DNA of 64,000 nt from Amycolatopsis balhimycina FH 1894 (GCF_000384295.1 NZ_KB913037.1:9685508-9749507), one strand, 5' to 3'; positions 1 to 9,508 are shown, numbered from the stretch's first letter. Made by a program: numbers and translations. The notes: a model not told the origin generated them from the sequence alone.

Positions 1-1
1 G

Positions 2-682
2 GAGGGCAAGAAGCTCAACCGCCTGACCGAGCTGGCCGCGTTCCTTGCCCTGCACCCTGGCGTGACAGCCGACGAGATCTCCCGCCAGCTCGGCACGGAC
101 ACCCAGCCGTGGTCCGCGGCGACCCGGCAGGGCTACATCTCCCGCCTCCGCACCTGGCTCGGGCGGGACGAGAAGGACGAGCTGTACGTGCCGAACGTCG
201 ACGCCCGTCACGGCGGCTACCGGATGTCGGACTCGTTCACCTCCGACTGGCGCGTCTTCCGAGACCTGGCGCGCAGTGGTCTCGCCGACCGAGACAGCGC
301 GGTCTCGGACCTGCAGCAAGCTCTCGATCTGGTGCGGGGAACCCCGTTCGGCAACGTCCCGGCCGGCAGGTACGCGTGGAGCTCGTGGCACCAGCGGGAG
401 ATGATCGATGCGATCGTCGATGTCGCTCACACCCTTGCTGACGCCTACCAGAAGGCCGGCGACCTCCCCGCGGCACGCCGGGCAGCCATGCGCGGGCTGC
501 TTGCCGAGCCGGTGAGCGAGATCCTTTACCGAGACTTGCTCCGCATCGAGTACCGCGCGGGCAATCTCGCAGCCGTTCGCCAAACGGCCGACAAGCTCGT
601 CGCCCTCGCGGCCTCACTTGAGTTGGAGCTCGATGAGGAAACCAGCGCTCTGGTGAGCACGCTGCTGGCCGACCGGTCGTAG
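2..682 (+). CDS. BTAD-domain transcriptional regulator, C-terminal part (5' truncated by window)
   Basis: The frame is open from the first bases of the window, so the true start lies upstream; about 226 residues are visible. The beginning (LTELAAFLALHPGVTADEI) reads like a winged-helix DNA-binding segment. It is followed by an alpha-helical region with TPR-like character (AYQKAGDLPAARRAAMRGLL) typical of the bacterial transcriptional activator domain of SARP/AfsR-like proteins. In actinomycete integrative elements such domains often end large LysM-BTAD proteins of unknown role, and the nearby recombinase supports that reading. The gene contains five copies of the GTCTCG hexamer or its complement (260-535). 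A regulatory role for the element is inferred. Confidence 0.75.
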   Translation, partial: EGKKLNRLTELAAFLALHPGVTADEISRQLGTDTQPWSAATRQGYISRLRTWLGRDEKDELYVPNVDARHGGYRMSDSFTSDWRVFRDLARSGLADRDSAVSDLQQALDLVRGTPFGNVPAGRYAWSSWHQREMIDAIVDVAHTLADAYQKAGDLPAARRAAMRGLLAEPVSEILYRDLLRIEYRAGNLAAVRQTADKLVALAASLELELDEETSALVSTLLADRS

Positions 683-736
683 CGAGCAAGTATTCAGGCG
701 AGCCGCTGGTGAATTGTCGACCACGCCTTTTCGCGT

Positions 737-846
737 GTCTCGCTCAAAGGAAATCCCTGACGTGGGTCTCGAGACACGTGAACTGAAGTCGTGCCTGTCT
801 CGCCCCGGTCTCGCGAACGGTCTCGGTGGTCGAAGTGGCAGTCTCG
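737..846 (+). repeat. Cluster of six direct GTCTCG repeats
   Basis: GTCTCG occurs at 737, 766, 797, 808, 820 and 841, all in the same orientation, in 110 non-coding bases. The copy at 766 is part of the 10-bp palindrome GTCTCGAGAC (766-775). Start-to-start spacings are 29, 31, 11, 12 and 21, close to whole helical turns, which suits a protein binding one DNA face. Candidates are an element regulator, a replication initiator (iterons), or a TraB/FtsK-like translocase recognition cluster; the sequence alone does not decide. Confidence 0.6.
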
Positions 847-885
847 GCAGGGGAATCGGGCCCTGAACACGTCGTGGTGACGGAA

Positions 886-1086
886 ATGGCATGGCGCCAG
901 AGTGGTCCTACTTGGTGTTACGATCAGGATCGTTCCCGCGGGGAGAAATGTCATTTCTCTGGCCGCGTTGAGCTTGTCGGTGGGGCAAGCGCTGAAGGAT
1001 TGCGCGCCCGGCTTGCTCGCGCCTCGGCAGATCTTCTTCGTTGGGCTGCTGACGCCTCGTCCGCTGAACCCGCCAAGGATGCCTGA
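886..1086 (+). CDS. Small hypothetical protein upstream of the recombinase
   Basis: An ATG at 886 opens a 66-residue frame that stops 5 bases before the recombinase start, suggesting co-transcription. A GTG at 826 would add 20 residues, but that extension runs into the GTCTCG repeat cluster, so the ATG is preferred. The protein has a Cys-containing N-terminal half (WCYDQDRSRGEKCHFSGRVEL) followed by an Arg/Ala-rich amphipathic helix (AEGLRARLARASADLLRWAA). I do not recognise the family. Small proteins beside large serine integrases can be directionality factors, but nothing in the sequence proves that here. Confidence 0.5.
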   Translation: MAWRQSGPTWCYDQDRSRGEKCHFSGRVELVGGASAEGLRARLARASADLLRWAADASSAEPAKDA

Positions 1087-1091
1087 TCGTC

Positions 1092-3158
1092 ATGAATTCA
1101 CCCAACCGTGTGATCGTCAACCCTCCTGTTCCAGGGCGGCCCGGTTTTGGCCAACCCCTCCGGCCCGGTGTCTCGGGGCCATCGGGACTGTCCGACCACG
1201 CGGTCTCGCCCCTGGGTATGCCCCTGGCCCTGCTCCGAGACGAGGTCCGCGTCGCCTTCCTGGGACGAACCTCCACAGAGGAGCAGCAGGATCCCCGCCA
1301 GTCGATCCTGCGCCAGCTGGGCAACTCCAAGACCGCCTTGCCCGAATCCTGGGTCATCGTCGCGCACTTCTACGACGTCGAGTCCGGGCGGATGGAACTG
1401 GACCGGCGTGGCCGCGGCGACCACTACGACCGCTTCGACATCCCCATCGCCCGCGACGGGGGCATCGCCGACCTGCTGGCCGAGGCTGCGAGACCGGACC
1501 GCCGGTTCGACGTCGTCATCTGCGAGAGCATCGCGCGAGTCGCGCGCCGGGCCTTCGAAGGACTCTCGGTCGAACGAGACCTCGAACGGTGCGAGGTCTC
1601 GCTGTTCGCCGCGAACGAGACCATCAGCGTCTCGGGCAGCCGAGCCCAGCGGATCCTGCAGCGCCGGATCAACCAGTCCGTCGCGGAGTACGAGGTCCTG
1701 AACACCCTCGAACAGTCCTGGGGAGGCACCTGCACCCACGTCCGCGAGGGATGGAACATCGGCAAGCCCTGCTACGGCTACAAGGCCAAGACATTCCGGC
1801 ATCCGAACCCGGCGAAGGCCGCGAAGGGGATTACGAAGACTCGCCTCGAACCCGACGGCGTGCGGAGTGAGACTGTGACCCAGATCGCTTCCTGGGCCTA
1901 CTACGACTGCTTGGGTGGCGACGCGATCGCCACGCTCCTCAATCGGGACTTGGCCAACCACCCGCCGCCCGTGCCGCCGGGACCGGAGCGAGCGCGCGGG
2001 GCGTGGAGCCGCTCCAGCGTCTACGACATCCTCCGCAACCCCAAGTACACCGGCTACCAGGTCTACAACCGCCGCGCCACGCGGTCACGCCACGGCAAGG
2101 TCAACGACCCGGTGAAGTGGGTCTGGTCGCTCGAGCCCGCCCACGAGCCACTGATCCCGAAGTGGATGTACGACGAGCTCACGGCTCGCAGGCAGGCCAA
2201 GAAGGGCTCTCGCGCCGGCGGTGACCGCAACGTCCACCCCCAGACCAAGCGGACCTACCTGTTCCGCGGGATGCTGTTCTGCTCGTGCGGGAGACGGATG
2301 ATCGGCGTACCGCGGCACGGCAAGTCGTACTACCTGTGCCGACCGAGCAACACGAACCGAGGTCGGCCGGACAAGTACCTCGGTCACGAGAAGGCGCTGT
2401 ACTTCCGTGAGGATGCCGTCCTCGACGCCGTCTCCAGGTTCTTCGCCGACCGCGTGTTCGGCTCGGACCGCCGGGCGATTCTCGAGACCGAGCTGGCGGG
2501 CGTCGATGACCAGGCCGATCGCGATCGAGAGGCGGAGGCTCAGCGGCTGGCCAAGGCCCTCGACGAGCTGACCAAGAAGCAGAACTCCATCCTGCGGCAG
2601 GCCGCCGACGGTGATCCTGATGACCCGTTCACGAAGGCCCTGAGGGGCCGCTACAACGAACTGGAACAGCAACGGGCGGGTGCGGCGAGTGCGCTGGCCG
2701 ACCTCAAACAAGCTGGCGGAGCCACAGCAGCCAAGCCGACAGCTGAGGACAAGGGCCTGATCGATGCGCTCCCGTACCTGGCCCTGAACCTGGCGACGGC
2801 ACCGGAACGGCTGCTGCGGACGCTGTTCGAGGTCACGCAGCTGACCATCCGGATTGACGCTGGCGGCGATCGTGCGACACTGGAGATCACACTTCCCGAA
2901 GATCAGCTGCCGGACATCACCGGCGCAGCGGAAAGGATCACCGAGGAGATGCTCTCGCAAGGAACGCCCAGCGGGCGGCCTTGTGAGGTTGCTGTTCGTG
3001 CCCCCGGAGAGATTCGAACTCTCACTGGACGGGTTTTGAATCCGTTGCCTCTGCCAGTTGGGCTACGGGGGCGCGACGTGGTGACTCTACGGGATCACCT
3101 GACCCCGCCCGCGCTCGGGGCTGGGGACCGCTGTGTCGCGCTGGCCACTACGTGGTGA
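1092..3158 (+). CDS. Large serine recombinase (integrase), reading through the tRNA
   Basis: 688 residues. The resolvase catalytic domain spans about 50-200, with the nucleophile Ser61 in GRTSTEE and an arginine cluster in ARVARRAFEG (about 148-157). The DNA-binding Recombinase domain follows (about 225-345), then a zinc ribbon (Cys397, Cys399, Cys416) and a coiled coil (about 470-550), the order of phiC31/Bxb1-type integrases. There is a 45-residue N-terminal extension. Residues about 636-661 are encoded by the antisense strand of the tRNA gene and the rest by chromosome beyond it, so the C-terminal tail depends on the integration state. It is expected to catalyse integration and excision of the element by site-specific strand exchange. 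Confidence 0.92.
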   Translation: MNSPNRVIVNPPVPGRPGFGQPLRPGVSGPSGLSDHAVSPLGMPLALLRDEVRVAFLGRTSTEEQQDPRQSILRQLGNSKTALPESWVIVAHFYDVESGRMELDRRGRGDHYDRFDIPIARDGGIADLLAEAARPDRRFDVVICESIARVARRAFEGLSVERDLERCEVSLFAANETISVSGSRAQRILQRRINQSVAEYEVLNTLEQSWGGTCTHVREGWNIGKPCYGYKAKTFRHPNPAKAAKGITKTRLEPDGVRSETVTQIASWAYYDCLGGDAIATLLNRDLANHPPPVPPGPERARGAWSRSSVYDILRNPKYTGYQVYNRRATRSRHGKVNDPVKWVWSLEPAHEPLIPKWMYDELTARRQAKKGSRAGGDRNVHPQTKRTYLFRGMLFCSCGRRMIGVPRHGKSYYLCRPSNTNRGRPDKYLGHEKALYFREDAVLDAVSRFFADRVFGSDRRAILETELAGVDDQADRDREAEAQRLAKALDELTKKQNSILRQAADGDPDDPFTKALRGRYNELEQQRAGAASALADLKQAGGATAAKPTAEDKGLIDALPYLALNLATAPERLLRTLFEVTQLTIRIDAGGDRATLEITLPEDQLPDITGAAERITEEMLSQGTPSGRPCEVAVRAPGEIRTLTGRVLNPLPLPVGLRGRDVVTLRDHLTPPALGAGDRCVALATTW
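2999..3072 (-). tRNA. tRNA with CAA anticodon (Leu), short variable loop
   Basis: On the minus strand the 7-bp acceptor stem pairs 3066-3072 with 3000-3006, with A as discriminator at 2999. A D arm with GG follows, then an anticodon arm (3029-3045) whose loop TTCAAAA gives anticodon CAA (3036-3038). The T arm has a perfect GAGAG/CTCTC stem and TTCGAAT loop (3007-3023). CCA is not encoded. CAA reads the Leu codon TTG, but the variable region is only 5 nt (CCAGT), unlike the long arm normal for bacterial tRNA-Leu. The last base pair of the anticodon stem is an A-C mismatch. The 3' end is the presumed attachment site. Confidence 0.9.
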
Positions 3159-3254
3159 ACGCCATCTCTTCGACTGGATCGTTCCCGGTAGGCTTCAAGT
3201 TCGCGGGAAAGCCGCGAAAACCGAACGTCCCGCCAAGTCTTCAGGAGGACCCCG

Positions 3255-3869
3255 GTGACCGATCAGGCTACCGAGGCCAACGGTGCTGCCACCGTGCCGC
3301 AGCGTCGGGTGCTCGTCGCGGAGGACGAGGCGCTCATCCGGCTGGACCTCGTCGAAATGCTGCGTGAAGAGGGTTATGAGGTTGTCGGTGAGGCAGGTGA
3401 CGGCGAACAGGCCATCGCGCTGGCCACCGATCTCAAGCCTGATCTCGTGATCCTCGATGTCAAGATGCCCAAGCTGGACGGCATCGAGGCCGCTTCCAAG
3501 ATCACCGGCGACCGGATCGCGCCCGTCGTCATCCTCACCGCCTTCAGCCAGCGGGATCTCGTCGAACGTGCTCGGGATGCCGGCACCATGGCCTACCTTG
3601 TCAAGCCCTTCGCGAAGCGTGACCTCGTGCCTGCCATCGAGCTCGCCGTCAGCCGGTTCTCCGAGCTGCAGGCGCTCGAGGCCGAGGTCGCCGGGCTCAC
3701 CGACCGGCTCGAGACGCGGAAGGTCATCGACCGCGCCAAGGGGCTGCTCATGAGCAGGCAGGGGCTCACCGAGCCCGACGCCTTCCGGTGGATCCAGCGC
3801 ACCGCGATGGACCGCCGGACCACGATGAAGGCTGTCGCGGAAGCCGTCGTGGAGAGCATCGGGAGCTGA
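3255..3869 (+). CDS. pdtaR: ANTAR-domain response regulator (PdtaR-like)
   Basis: 204 residues, GTG start 6 nt after AGGAGGA (3242-3248). The N-terminal receiver domain (about 18-130) has acidic residues in VAEDEA, phospho-acceptor Asp68 in DLVILDVKMP, and Lys117 in YLVKPF. The C-terminal ANTAR RNA-binding domain (about 138-198) includes KVIDRAKGLLMSRQGLTEPDAF. Architecture and length match mycobacterial PdtaR (Rv1626), the partner of histidine kinase PdtaS, which acts by RNA antitermination. The kinase is not in the window. It lies upstream of an amino-acid ABC transporter, but a strong terminator separates the two, so co-transcription is unlikely. Confidence 0.9.
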   Translation: MTDQATEANGAATVPQRRVLVAEDEALIRLDLVEMLREEGYEVVGEAGDGEQAIALATDLKPDLVILDVKMPKLDGIEAASKITGDRIAPVVILTAFSQRDLVERARDAGTMAYLVKPFAKRDLVPAIELAVSRFSELQALEAEVAGLTDRLETRKVIDRAKGLLMSRQGLTEPDAFRWIQRTAMDRRTTMKAVAEAVVESIGS

Positions 3870-3881
3870 CTCCCAACCACG

Positions 3882-3916
3882 AAAGCGGGGGTTCGGCCAC
3901 GGCCACCCCCGCTTTT
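3882..3916 (+). terminator. Rho-independent terminator after pdtaR
   Basis: An 11-bp perfect stem (AAAGCGGGGGT with ACCCCCGCTTT) closes a 12-nt loop and ends in TTTT, starting 12 nt past the stop codon. Confidence 0.85.
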
Positions 3917-4264
3917 GTGACGCTCCGGGTGCCCGAATGGGCGTACTTGGTACCTTTGCGCACCTTCTCGGCGTGGTCTGGCGTCATGATCGAAGCCGGG
4001 TCCGTAGACTCTGCACACCTTGAACCAGGCGTCAAGGGGGCGGTCTGCGGGCTGTTGCGCACCGAGAGTCACGACCCGCTGGTCTGCTTACGACAAGCGG
4101 GTGTAAATCATACGTTAATACTCGTGACGACCGTCACGATGTGGCTACAAGAGCGCGTGTGACTCTGTGCAACGGCCCCCGAGGCGGCTACTTTCAGCGG
4201 CCAGTCAGGTCCCACGCCGGGACAGCCGCCCGACCGGGCGGCCAGGTGGCATTTGGAGGAACGA
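3917..4264 (+). promoter_or_regulatory. Upstream region of the transporter operon
   Basis: About 350 bases without a convincing gene. It has an AT-richer patch (4101-4122) and a 6-bp inverted repeat CGTGAC-GACC-GTCACG at 4123-4138, a plausible operator. No clear -35/-10 pair was assigned. The base composition and position suggest the transporter promoter lies here. Confidence 0.45.
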
Positions 4265-5476
4265 GTGCAGAAAGCACGACTTGCGAGGGTCATCGTGCTG
4301 GCCAGTGTCGGGGCCATCGCCCTCAGCGCGTGTTCGGCACGGACAGACAGTGGCTCGGGCAGCAACAGCTCGAGCTCGCAGTCCCAGGCCGCGGCCCCGT
4401 CCGCCGCAGCCGACGCGGCCGACCCGGCCGGCGACGGCAAGGCGCAGTGTGCCCCTACCTCCATCGCGTACGCGGGCACGATCAACGGCGCCAACGCCGC
4501 GCTGGGCCAGAACATCCTGAACGGCGCGAAGCTCGCCGTGGACCAGCACAACAAGGCCAACCCGGGCTGCCAGGTCAAGCTGGAGCAGTTCGACACCGAG
4601 GGCACGCCGGACAAGGCGCCCGGCATCGTGACGCAGATCGTCAACACGTCGGCGATCATCGGCGTCGTCGGCCTGCCGTTCTCCGGTGAGTCGAAGGCCG
4701 CGGGCAACATCTTCAACAGTGCGGGCCTGGTCACGGTGACCCCGTCGGCGACCAACCCGACGCTGAGCCAGAACGGCTGGAAGACCTTCTTCCGCGGTCT
4801 GGGCAACGACAACACCCAGGGCCCGGCCGCCGCGAAGTTCATCACCGGCGACCTCAAGGCCAACAAGGTGTGCGTCATCAAGGACGACTCCGACTACGGC
4901 ACGGGCCTGGCGGCTTCGACCATCAAGGCGCTCGGCGACAAGGGCACCTGCCAGGACAGCGTCAAGACGAAGCAGACCGACTTCTCGGCCGTGGTCAACA
5001 AGATCAAGAGCGAGAAGCCGGACGCGGTGTTCTACTCCGGGTACTACCAGGAAGCCGCGCCCTTCGCGCAGCAGCTGAACGACGCGGGCGTCAAGGCCAA
5101 GTTCGTCGGCCCGGACGGCGTGAAGGACGACGAGTTCGTCAAGGGTGCCGGCGAGGCCGCCGCGAGCGCGTACTTCACCTGCCCGTGTGTCCCGGCTGAC
5201 CAGTTCACCAAGTTCACCGACGCCTACAAGGCCGCGGTCGGCAAGGACCCGGGCACCTACTCGCCCGAGGCCTACGACCTGGCGACGATCCTGCTCAAGG
5301 GCATCGACTCGGGCAAGAAGGACCGCGCCGGCCTGCTCGACTTCGTGAAGAGCTACGACGGCCAGGGCATCACCAAGCACTTCAAGTGGGACGACAAGGG
5401 CGAGCTCTCCAGCACGACCGTGTGGACCTACAAGGTCGAGGGCGGGAAGATCGTCCGCAACACCGAGATCAAGTAG
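4265..5476 (+). CDS. livK: Branched-chain amino acid ABC transporter substrate-binding lipoprotein
   Basis: The GTG at 4265 is chosen because GGAGG (4255-4259) sits 5 nt upstream; 403 residues. The signal peptide ends in lipobox ALSAC with lipidated Cys23, followed by a Ser/Ala-rich linker. The mature part is a type-I periplasmic-binding fold of the LivJ/LivK family (IAYAGTINGANAALGQNILNGAKLAV, later VCVIKDDSDYGTG). It captures a branched-chain amino acid or related amide outside the membrane and delivers it to the permeases encoded next. It is first gene of a five-gene operon and is followed by a large stem-loop that could favour its higher expression. The exact substrate cannot be read from sequence. 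Confidence 0.92.
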   Translation: MQKARLARVIVLASVGAIALSACSARTDSGSGSNSSSSQSQAAAPSAAADAADPAGDGKAQCAPTSIAYAGTINGANAALGQNILNGAKLAVDQHNKANPGCQVKLEQFDTEGTPDKAPGIVTQIVNTSAIIGVVGLPFSGESKAAGNIFNSAGLVTVTPSATNPTLSQNGWKTFFRGLGNDNTQGPAAAKFITGDLKANKVCVIKDDSDYGTGLAASTIKALGDKGTCQDSVKTKQTDFSAVVNKIKSEKPDAVFYSGYYQEAAPFAQQLNDAGVKAKFVGPDGVKDDEFVKGAGEAAASAYFTCPCVPADQFTKFTDAYKAAVGKDPGTYSPEAYDLATILLKGIDSGKKDRAGLLDFVKSYDGQGITKHFKWDDKGELSSTTVWTYKVEGGKIVRNTEIK

Positions 5477-5498
5477 CGCAACGCTTCCGTTCTGATTA

Positions 5499-5545
5499 CC
5501 GGGGTGCACGTCCGGCGGCTCGATCCCGCCGGGCCTGCACCCCGG
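5499..5545 (+). promoter_or_regulatory. Intercistronic stem-loop between livK and livH
   Basis: An outer 10-bp stem (CCGGGGTGCA, 5499-5508, with 5536-5545) encloses an inner 7-bp stem (CCGGCGG, 5512-5518, with 5526-5532). It has no T-run, so it is more likely an mRNA-stabilising or attenuating hairpin than a full terminator. Confidence 0.65.
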
Positions 5546-5564
5546 TCCCACATGGAGAACTAGT

Positions 5565-6577
5565 GTGTCATTGACTCATGATCTGAGCTCGCTCGTCCTG
5601 GCCCAGGGCGATACCTGGATCAAGTTCGACGTGAGCGCGTTCCTGGACCAGTTCTGGAACAACACGTTCGACGGGCTCGCCTACGGCAGCATCTACGCGC
5701 TCGTGGCGCTGGGCTACACGCTCGTTTACGGCGTTCTGAAGCTCATCAACTTCGCCCACTCCGAAGTCTTCATCTACGGCGTCTACGCGACGTGGTTCAC
5801 CTTCTACGGCCTCGGGTTCCGGCCCGGCAACACGCCCACGCTGTCGGTGGTGGAACTGGTCGGCTTCCTGCTGCTCGCCCTGCTGGCGTCGATGGCGGTT
5901 TCCGGGGGCACGGCCGTGATCCTGGAACGGGTGGCCTACCGTCCGCTGAGAAAACGCGGGGCACCCAAGCTGGTGTTCCTGATCACCGCGATCGGCGCGT
6001 CGTTCGTGCTGCAGCAGCTCATCTTCATCTGGCGCCACGGCAACCCGGAGCTGGGCATCCGCCTGATGCGCAACGAAGAGGTCTTCACGCTCTTCGGCGG
6101 CAGCGTCACCAACGTCACGATCATCACGGTCATCGCTTCGATCGTGCTGATGCTGGCCGCCAACTACTTCGTCAACAAGACCAAGTTCGGGCGCGGCATC
6201 CGCGCGGTGGCGCAGGACCCGGACACCGCGACGCTGATGGGCGTGAACAAGGAACGCGTCATCATGCTGACCTTCCTCATCGGCGGCCTGCTCGCCGGCG
6301 CGGCGGCCCTGTTCTACATGATGAAGATCCCGCAGGGCGCGTGGTACCAGGGCGGCTTCCTCCTCGGCATCAAGGCGTTCACGGCGGCGGTGCTCGGCGG
6401 GATCGGCAACCTGCGCGGCGCGCTGCTCGGCGGCCTGCTGCTCGGCGTCGTCGAGAACTACGGCCAGTCGCTGTTCGGCGGCGGCTGGCGCGACATCGTC
6501 GCGTTCGTCCTGCTGGTGCTGGTCCTGATGATCCGGCCCACCGGCATCCTCGGTGAGTCGCTCGGAAAGGCCCGGGT

Positions 6578-6581
<4 letters not shown>
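5565..6581 (+). CDS. livH: Branched-chain amino acid ABC transporter permease LivH
   Basis: 338 residues, GTG start with GGAG at 5554-5557. A short N-terminal segment precedes multiple hydrophobic helices. The family signature is clear: GLAYGSIYALVALGYTLVYG near residue 40, and the cytoplasmic coupling region MGVNKERVIMLTFLIGGLLAG about residues 225-245. It forms the membrane channel with LivM. The stop codon overlaps the livM start (ATGA), indicating translational coupling. Confidence 0.92.
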
Positions 6582-7719
<1,138 letters not shown>

Positions 7720-7723
<4 letters not shown>

Positions 7724-8646
7724 CCGACCCCCAGAACGGCGGCCCCGAGGTCACCGCCGAGGGCGGCATCGTCGCCGAGCTGCAGCACATGTCGGTCGAG
7801 GAACGGGCCGAGCACGACGCCGAAGTCGCCGAGGTCGTCGCGCCGGACCGCGACATCGACGTCGAGGTGGGGCAGACGCTCCTCGAGGTCGACGACGTGA
7901 CGATGCGCTTCGGCGGTCTCGTCGCGCTGGACCAGATCTCCTTCGACATCCGCCGCGGCGAGATCCTCGGCCTGATCGGCCCCAACGGCGCGGGCAAGAC
8001 GACCTGCTTCAACGCGATGACCGGCGTTTACCGGCCGACGTCGGGCGAGGTCCGGCTCGAAGGCAAGGCGCTGGGCAAGGCGTCGCGGCACGGCATCACC
8101 CAGCTCGGCATCGCCCGGACGTTCCAGAACATCCGGCTCTTCGCCGAGATGACCGCGCTGGAGAACGTCGTCGTCGGCACCGACGCGCGGCACAAGACCA
8201 GCCTGCTCGGGGCCTTGGTGCGCTCTCCGCGGCACCACCGCGAGGAGAAGGCCGCCGTCGAGAAGGCGATGGCCCTGCTGGAGTTCGTCGGCATCGCCGA
8301 CCGGGCGGCCGACCGGGCGAAGAACCTGCCCTACGGCTACCAGCGGCGCCTGGAGATCGCGCGGGCGCTGGCGACCGAGCCGAAGCTGCTCTGCCTGGAC
8401 GAGCCCGCGGCGGGCTTCAACCCGGCGGAGAAGGAAGATCTGATGGGCCTGATCCGGACGATCCGCGACGACGGCTACACGGTCCTGCTCATCGAACACG
8501 ACATGAAGCTCGTGATGGGCGTGACCGACCGGATCGTGGTGCTGGAGTTCGGCAAGAAGATCGCCGAAGGCGTGCCGGCCGAAATCCGCGAGAACCCCGC
8601 GGTGATCGCGGCCTACCTGGGGGTGCCTGACGATGACGTTGCTTGA
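7720..8646 (+). CDS. livG: Branched-chain amino acid ABC transporter ATPase LivG, with N-terminal extension
   Basis: 308 residues. Walker A is GPNGAGKT (about 87-94), Walker B is LLCLDEPAAGFNPAE, and the switch histidine is in LLIEHDMKLVMGV, as in LivG ATPases. LivG proteins usually begin close to the strand LLEVDDVTMRFGG; here about 50 extra, very acidic residues (ELQHMSVEERAEHDAEVAEV) precede it. The extension has normal local codon use and the start overlaps the livM stop, so it is probably translated. The ATPase powers import together with LivF. Confidence 0.92.
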
Positions 8647-9346
8647 GTTGTCGGACGTGTCCGTCCACTACGGACGGATCCAGGCGGTCACCGGGCTGTC
8701 CATCACGGTGAACGAGGGCGAGATCGTCACGCTCATCGGCGCGAACGGCGCGGGCAAGTCGACGACGATGCGGGCCATCTCCGGGATCCGGCCGATCTCC
8801 TCCGGGAAGATCACCTTCGCCGGCGAGGACATCTCCAAGCTGCGGGGTGACCTCCGCGTGGTCCGCGGGATCTCCCAGGCACCGGAAGGCCGGGGCATCT
8901 TCCCCGGTATGACGGTGATGGAGAACCTCGACATGGGCGCGTACGCGCGCAAGGACCGCAAGGACCTCAGCGCGGACCTGGAGCGGGTGTTCGAGCTGTT
9001 CCCGCGGCTGGCGGAACGCAAGACCCAGCTGGGCGGCACGATGTCCGGCGGCGAGCAGCAGATGCTCGCCATCGGGCGCGCCCTGATGGCGAAGCCGAAG
9101 CTGCTGCTGCTGGACGAGCCGTCGATGGGGCTCGCGCCGCAGTTCATCCAGCAGATCTTCCGGATCATCACGGAGATCAACAAGCAGGGCACCACGGTCC
9201 TGCTGGTGGAACAGAACGCGCAGCAGGCGCTGTCCCGCGCCCACCGGGCGTACGTGCTCGAAACCGGCCGGATCACCAAGTCCGGCACCGGCAAGGAGCT
9301 GCTGGCGGACAACAGCATCAAGGAGGCCTACCTGGGCGTCGGCTGA
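8633..9346 (+). CDS. livF: Branched-chain amino acid ABC transporter ATPase LivF
   Basis: 237 residues, normal LivF length. Walker A is GANGAGKST (36-44), the LivF hallmark SQAPEGRGIFPGMTVMENL follows, then signature MSGGEQQMLAIGRALM and Walker B LLLLDEPSMGL. The ATG lies 14 nt inside the end of livG, so translation is coupled. It ends the transporter operon; a strong hairpin follows. Confidence 0.93.
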   Translation: MTLLELSDVSVHYGRIQAVTGLSITVNEGEIVTLIGANGAGKSTTMRAISGIRPISSGKITFAGEDISKLRGDLRVVRGISQAPEGRGIFPGMTVMENLDMGAYARKDRKDLSADLERVFELFPRLAERKTQLGGTMSGGEQQMLAIGRALMAKPKLLLLDEPSMGLAPQFIQQIFRIITEINKQGTTVLLVEQNAQQALSRAHRAYVLETGRITKSGTGKELLADNSIKEAYLGVG

Positions 9347-9364
9347 CATCCGGGCAGGCTCGCC

Positions 9365-9400
9365 ACCGGCCCCGTGCGCTTCGGCGTGCGGGGCCGGTTT
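9365..9400 (+). terminator. Terminator after the transporter operon
   Basis: ACCGGCCCC (9365-9373) pairs with GGGGCCGGT (9390-9398), with further pairing GCGC/GCGT around a TTCG loop, then TT. It begins 19 nt after the livF stop. Confidence 0.8.
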
Positions 9401-9508
9401 GCGTCCGGAGTCACAACCATCGGTTGTCGGCGGCGCCGGAACGGCTGTTGGACCCGCCCGGCTCCCCGGCGGTTTGCTTGGGGGGAACCGGAAACGAAGG
9501 AGTGCGGG

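Larger units (their letters stand above)
1..3006. mobile_element. End of an integrated element (recombinase end, at tRNA 3' end)
   Basis: The recombinase gene lies directly against the 3' end of a tRNA gene, the usual arrangement for a site-specifically integrated element. The tRNA is on the minus strand with its 3' end at 2999, so the element extends leftward beyond the window. A BTAD-type regulator fragment and a small gene share the segment. The hexamer GTCTCG (either strand) occurs about 20 times between 260 and 1634 but is sparse elsewhere. The attachment core is presumed to lie within the tRNA 3' half (about 2999-3030); the second copy is outside the window, so the exact boundary is inferred. 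Confidence 0.7.

Noticed and set aside
4123..4138. ANTAR-type antitermination hairpin upstream of the transporter
   Set aside because: Only one hairpin; its possible hexaloop (CGACCG) lacks the A at position 1 required by ANTAR target loops.
4205..5551. Long open frame antisense to livK (448 codons)
   Set aside because: It mirrors the strongly coding livK frame; high-GC genes commonly open an antisense frame, and no domain or ribosome site supports it.
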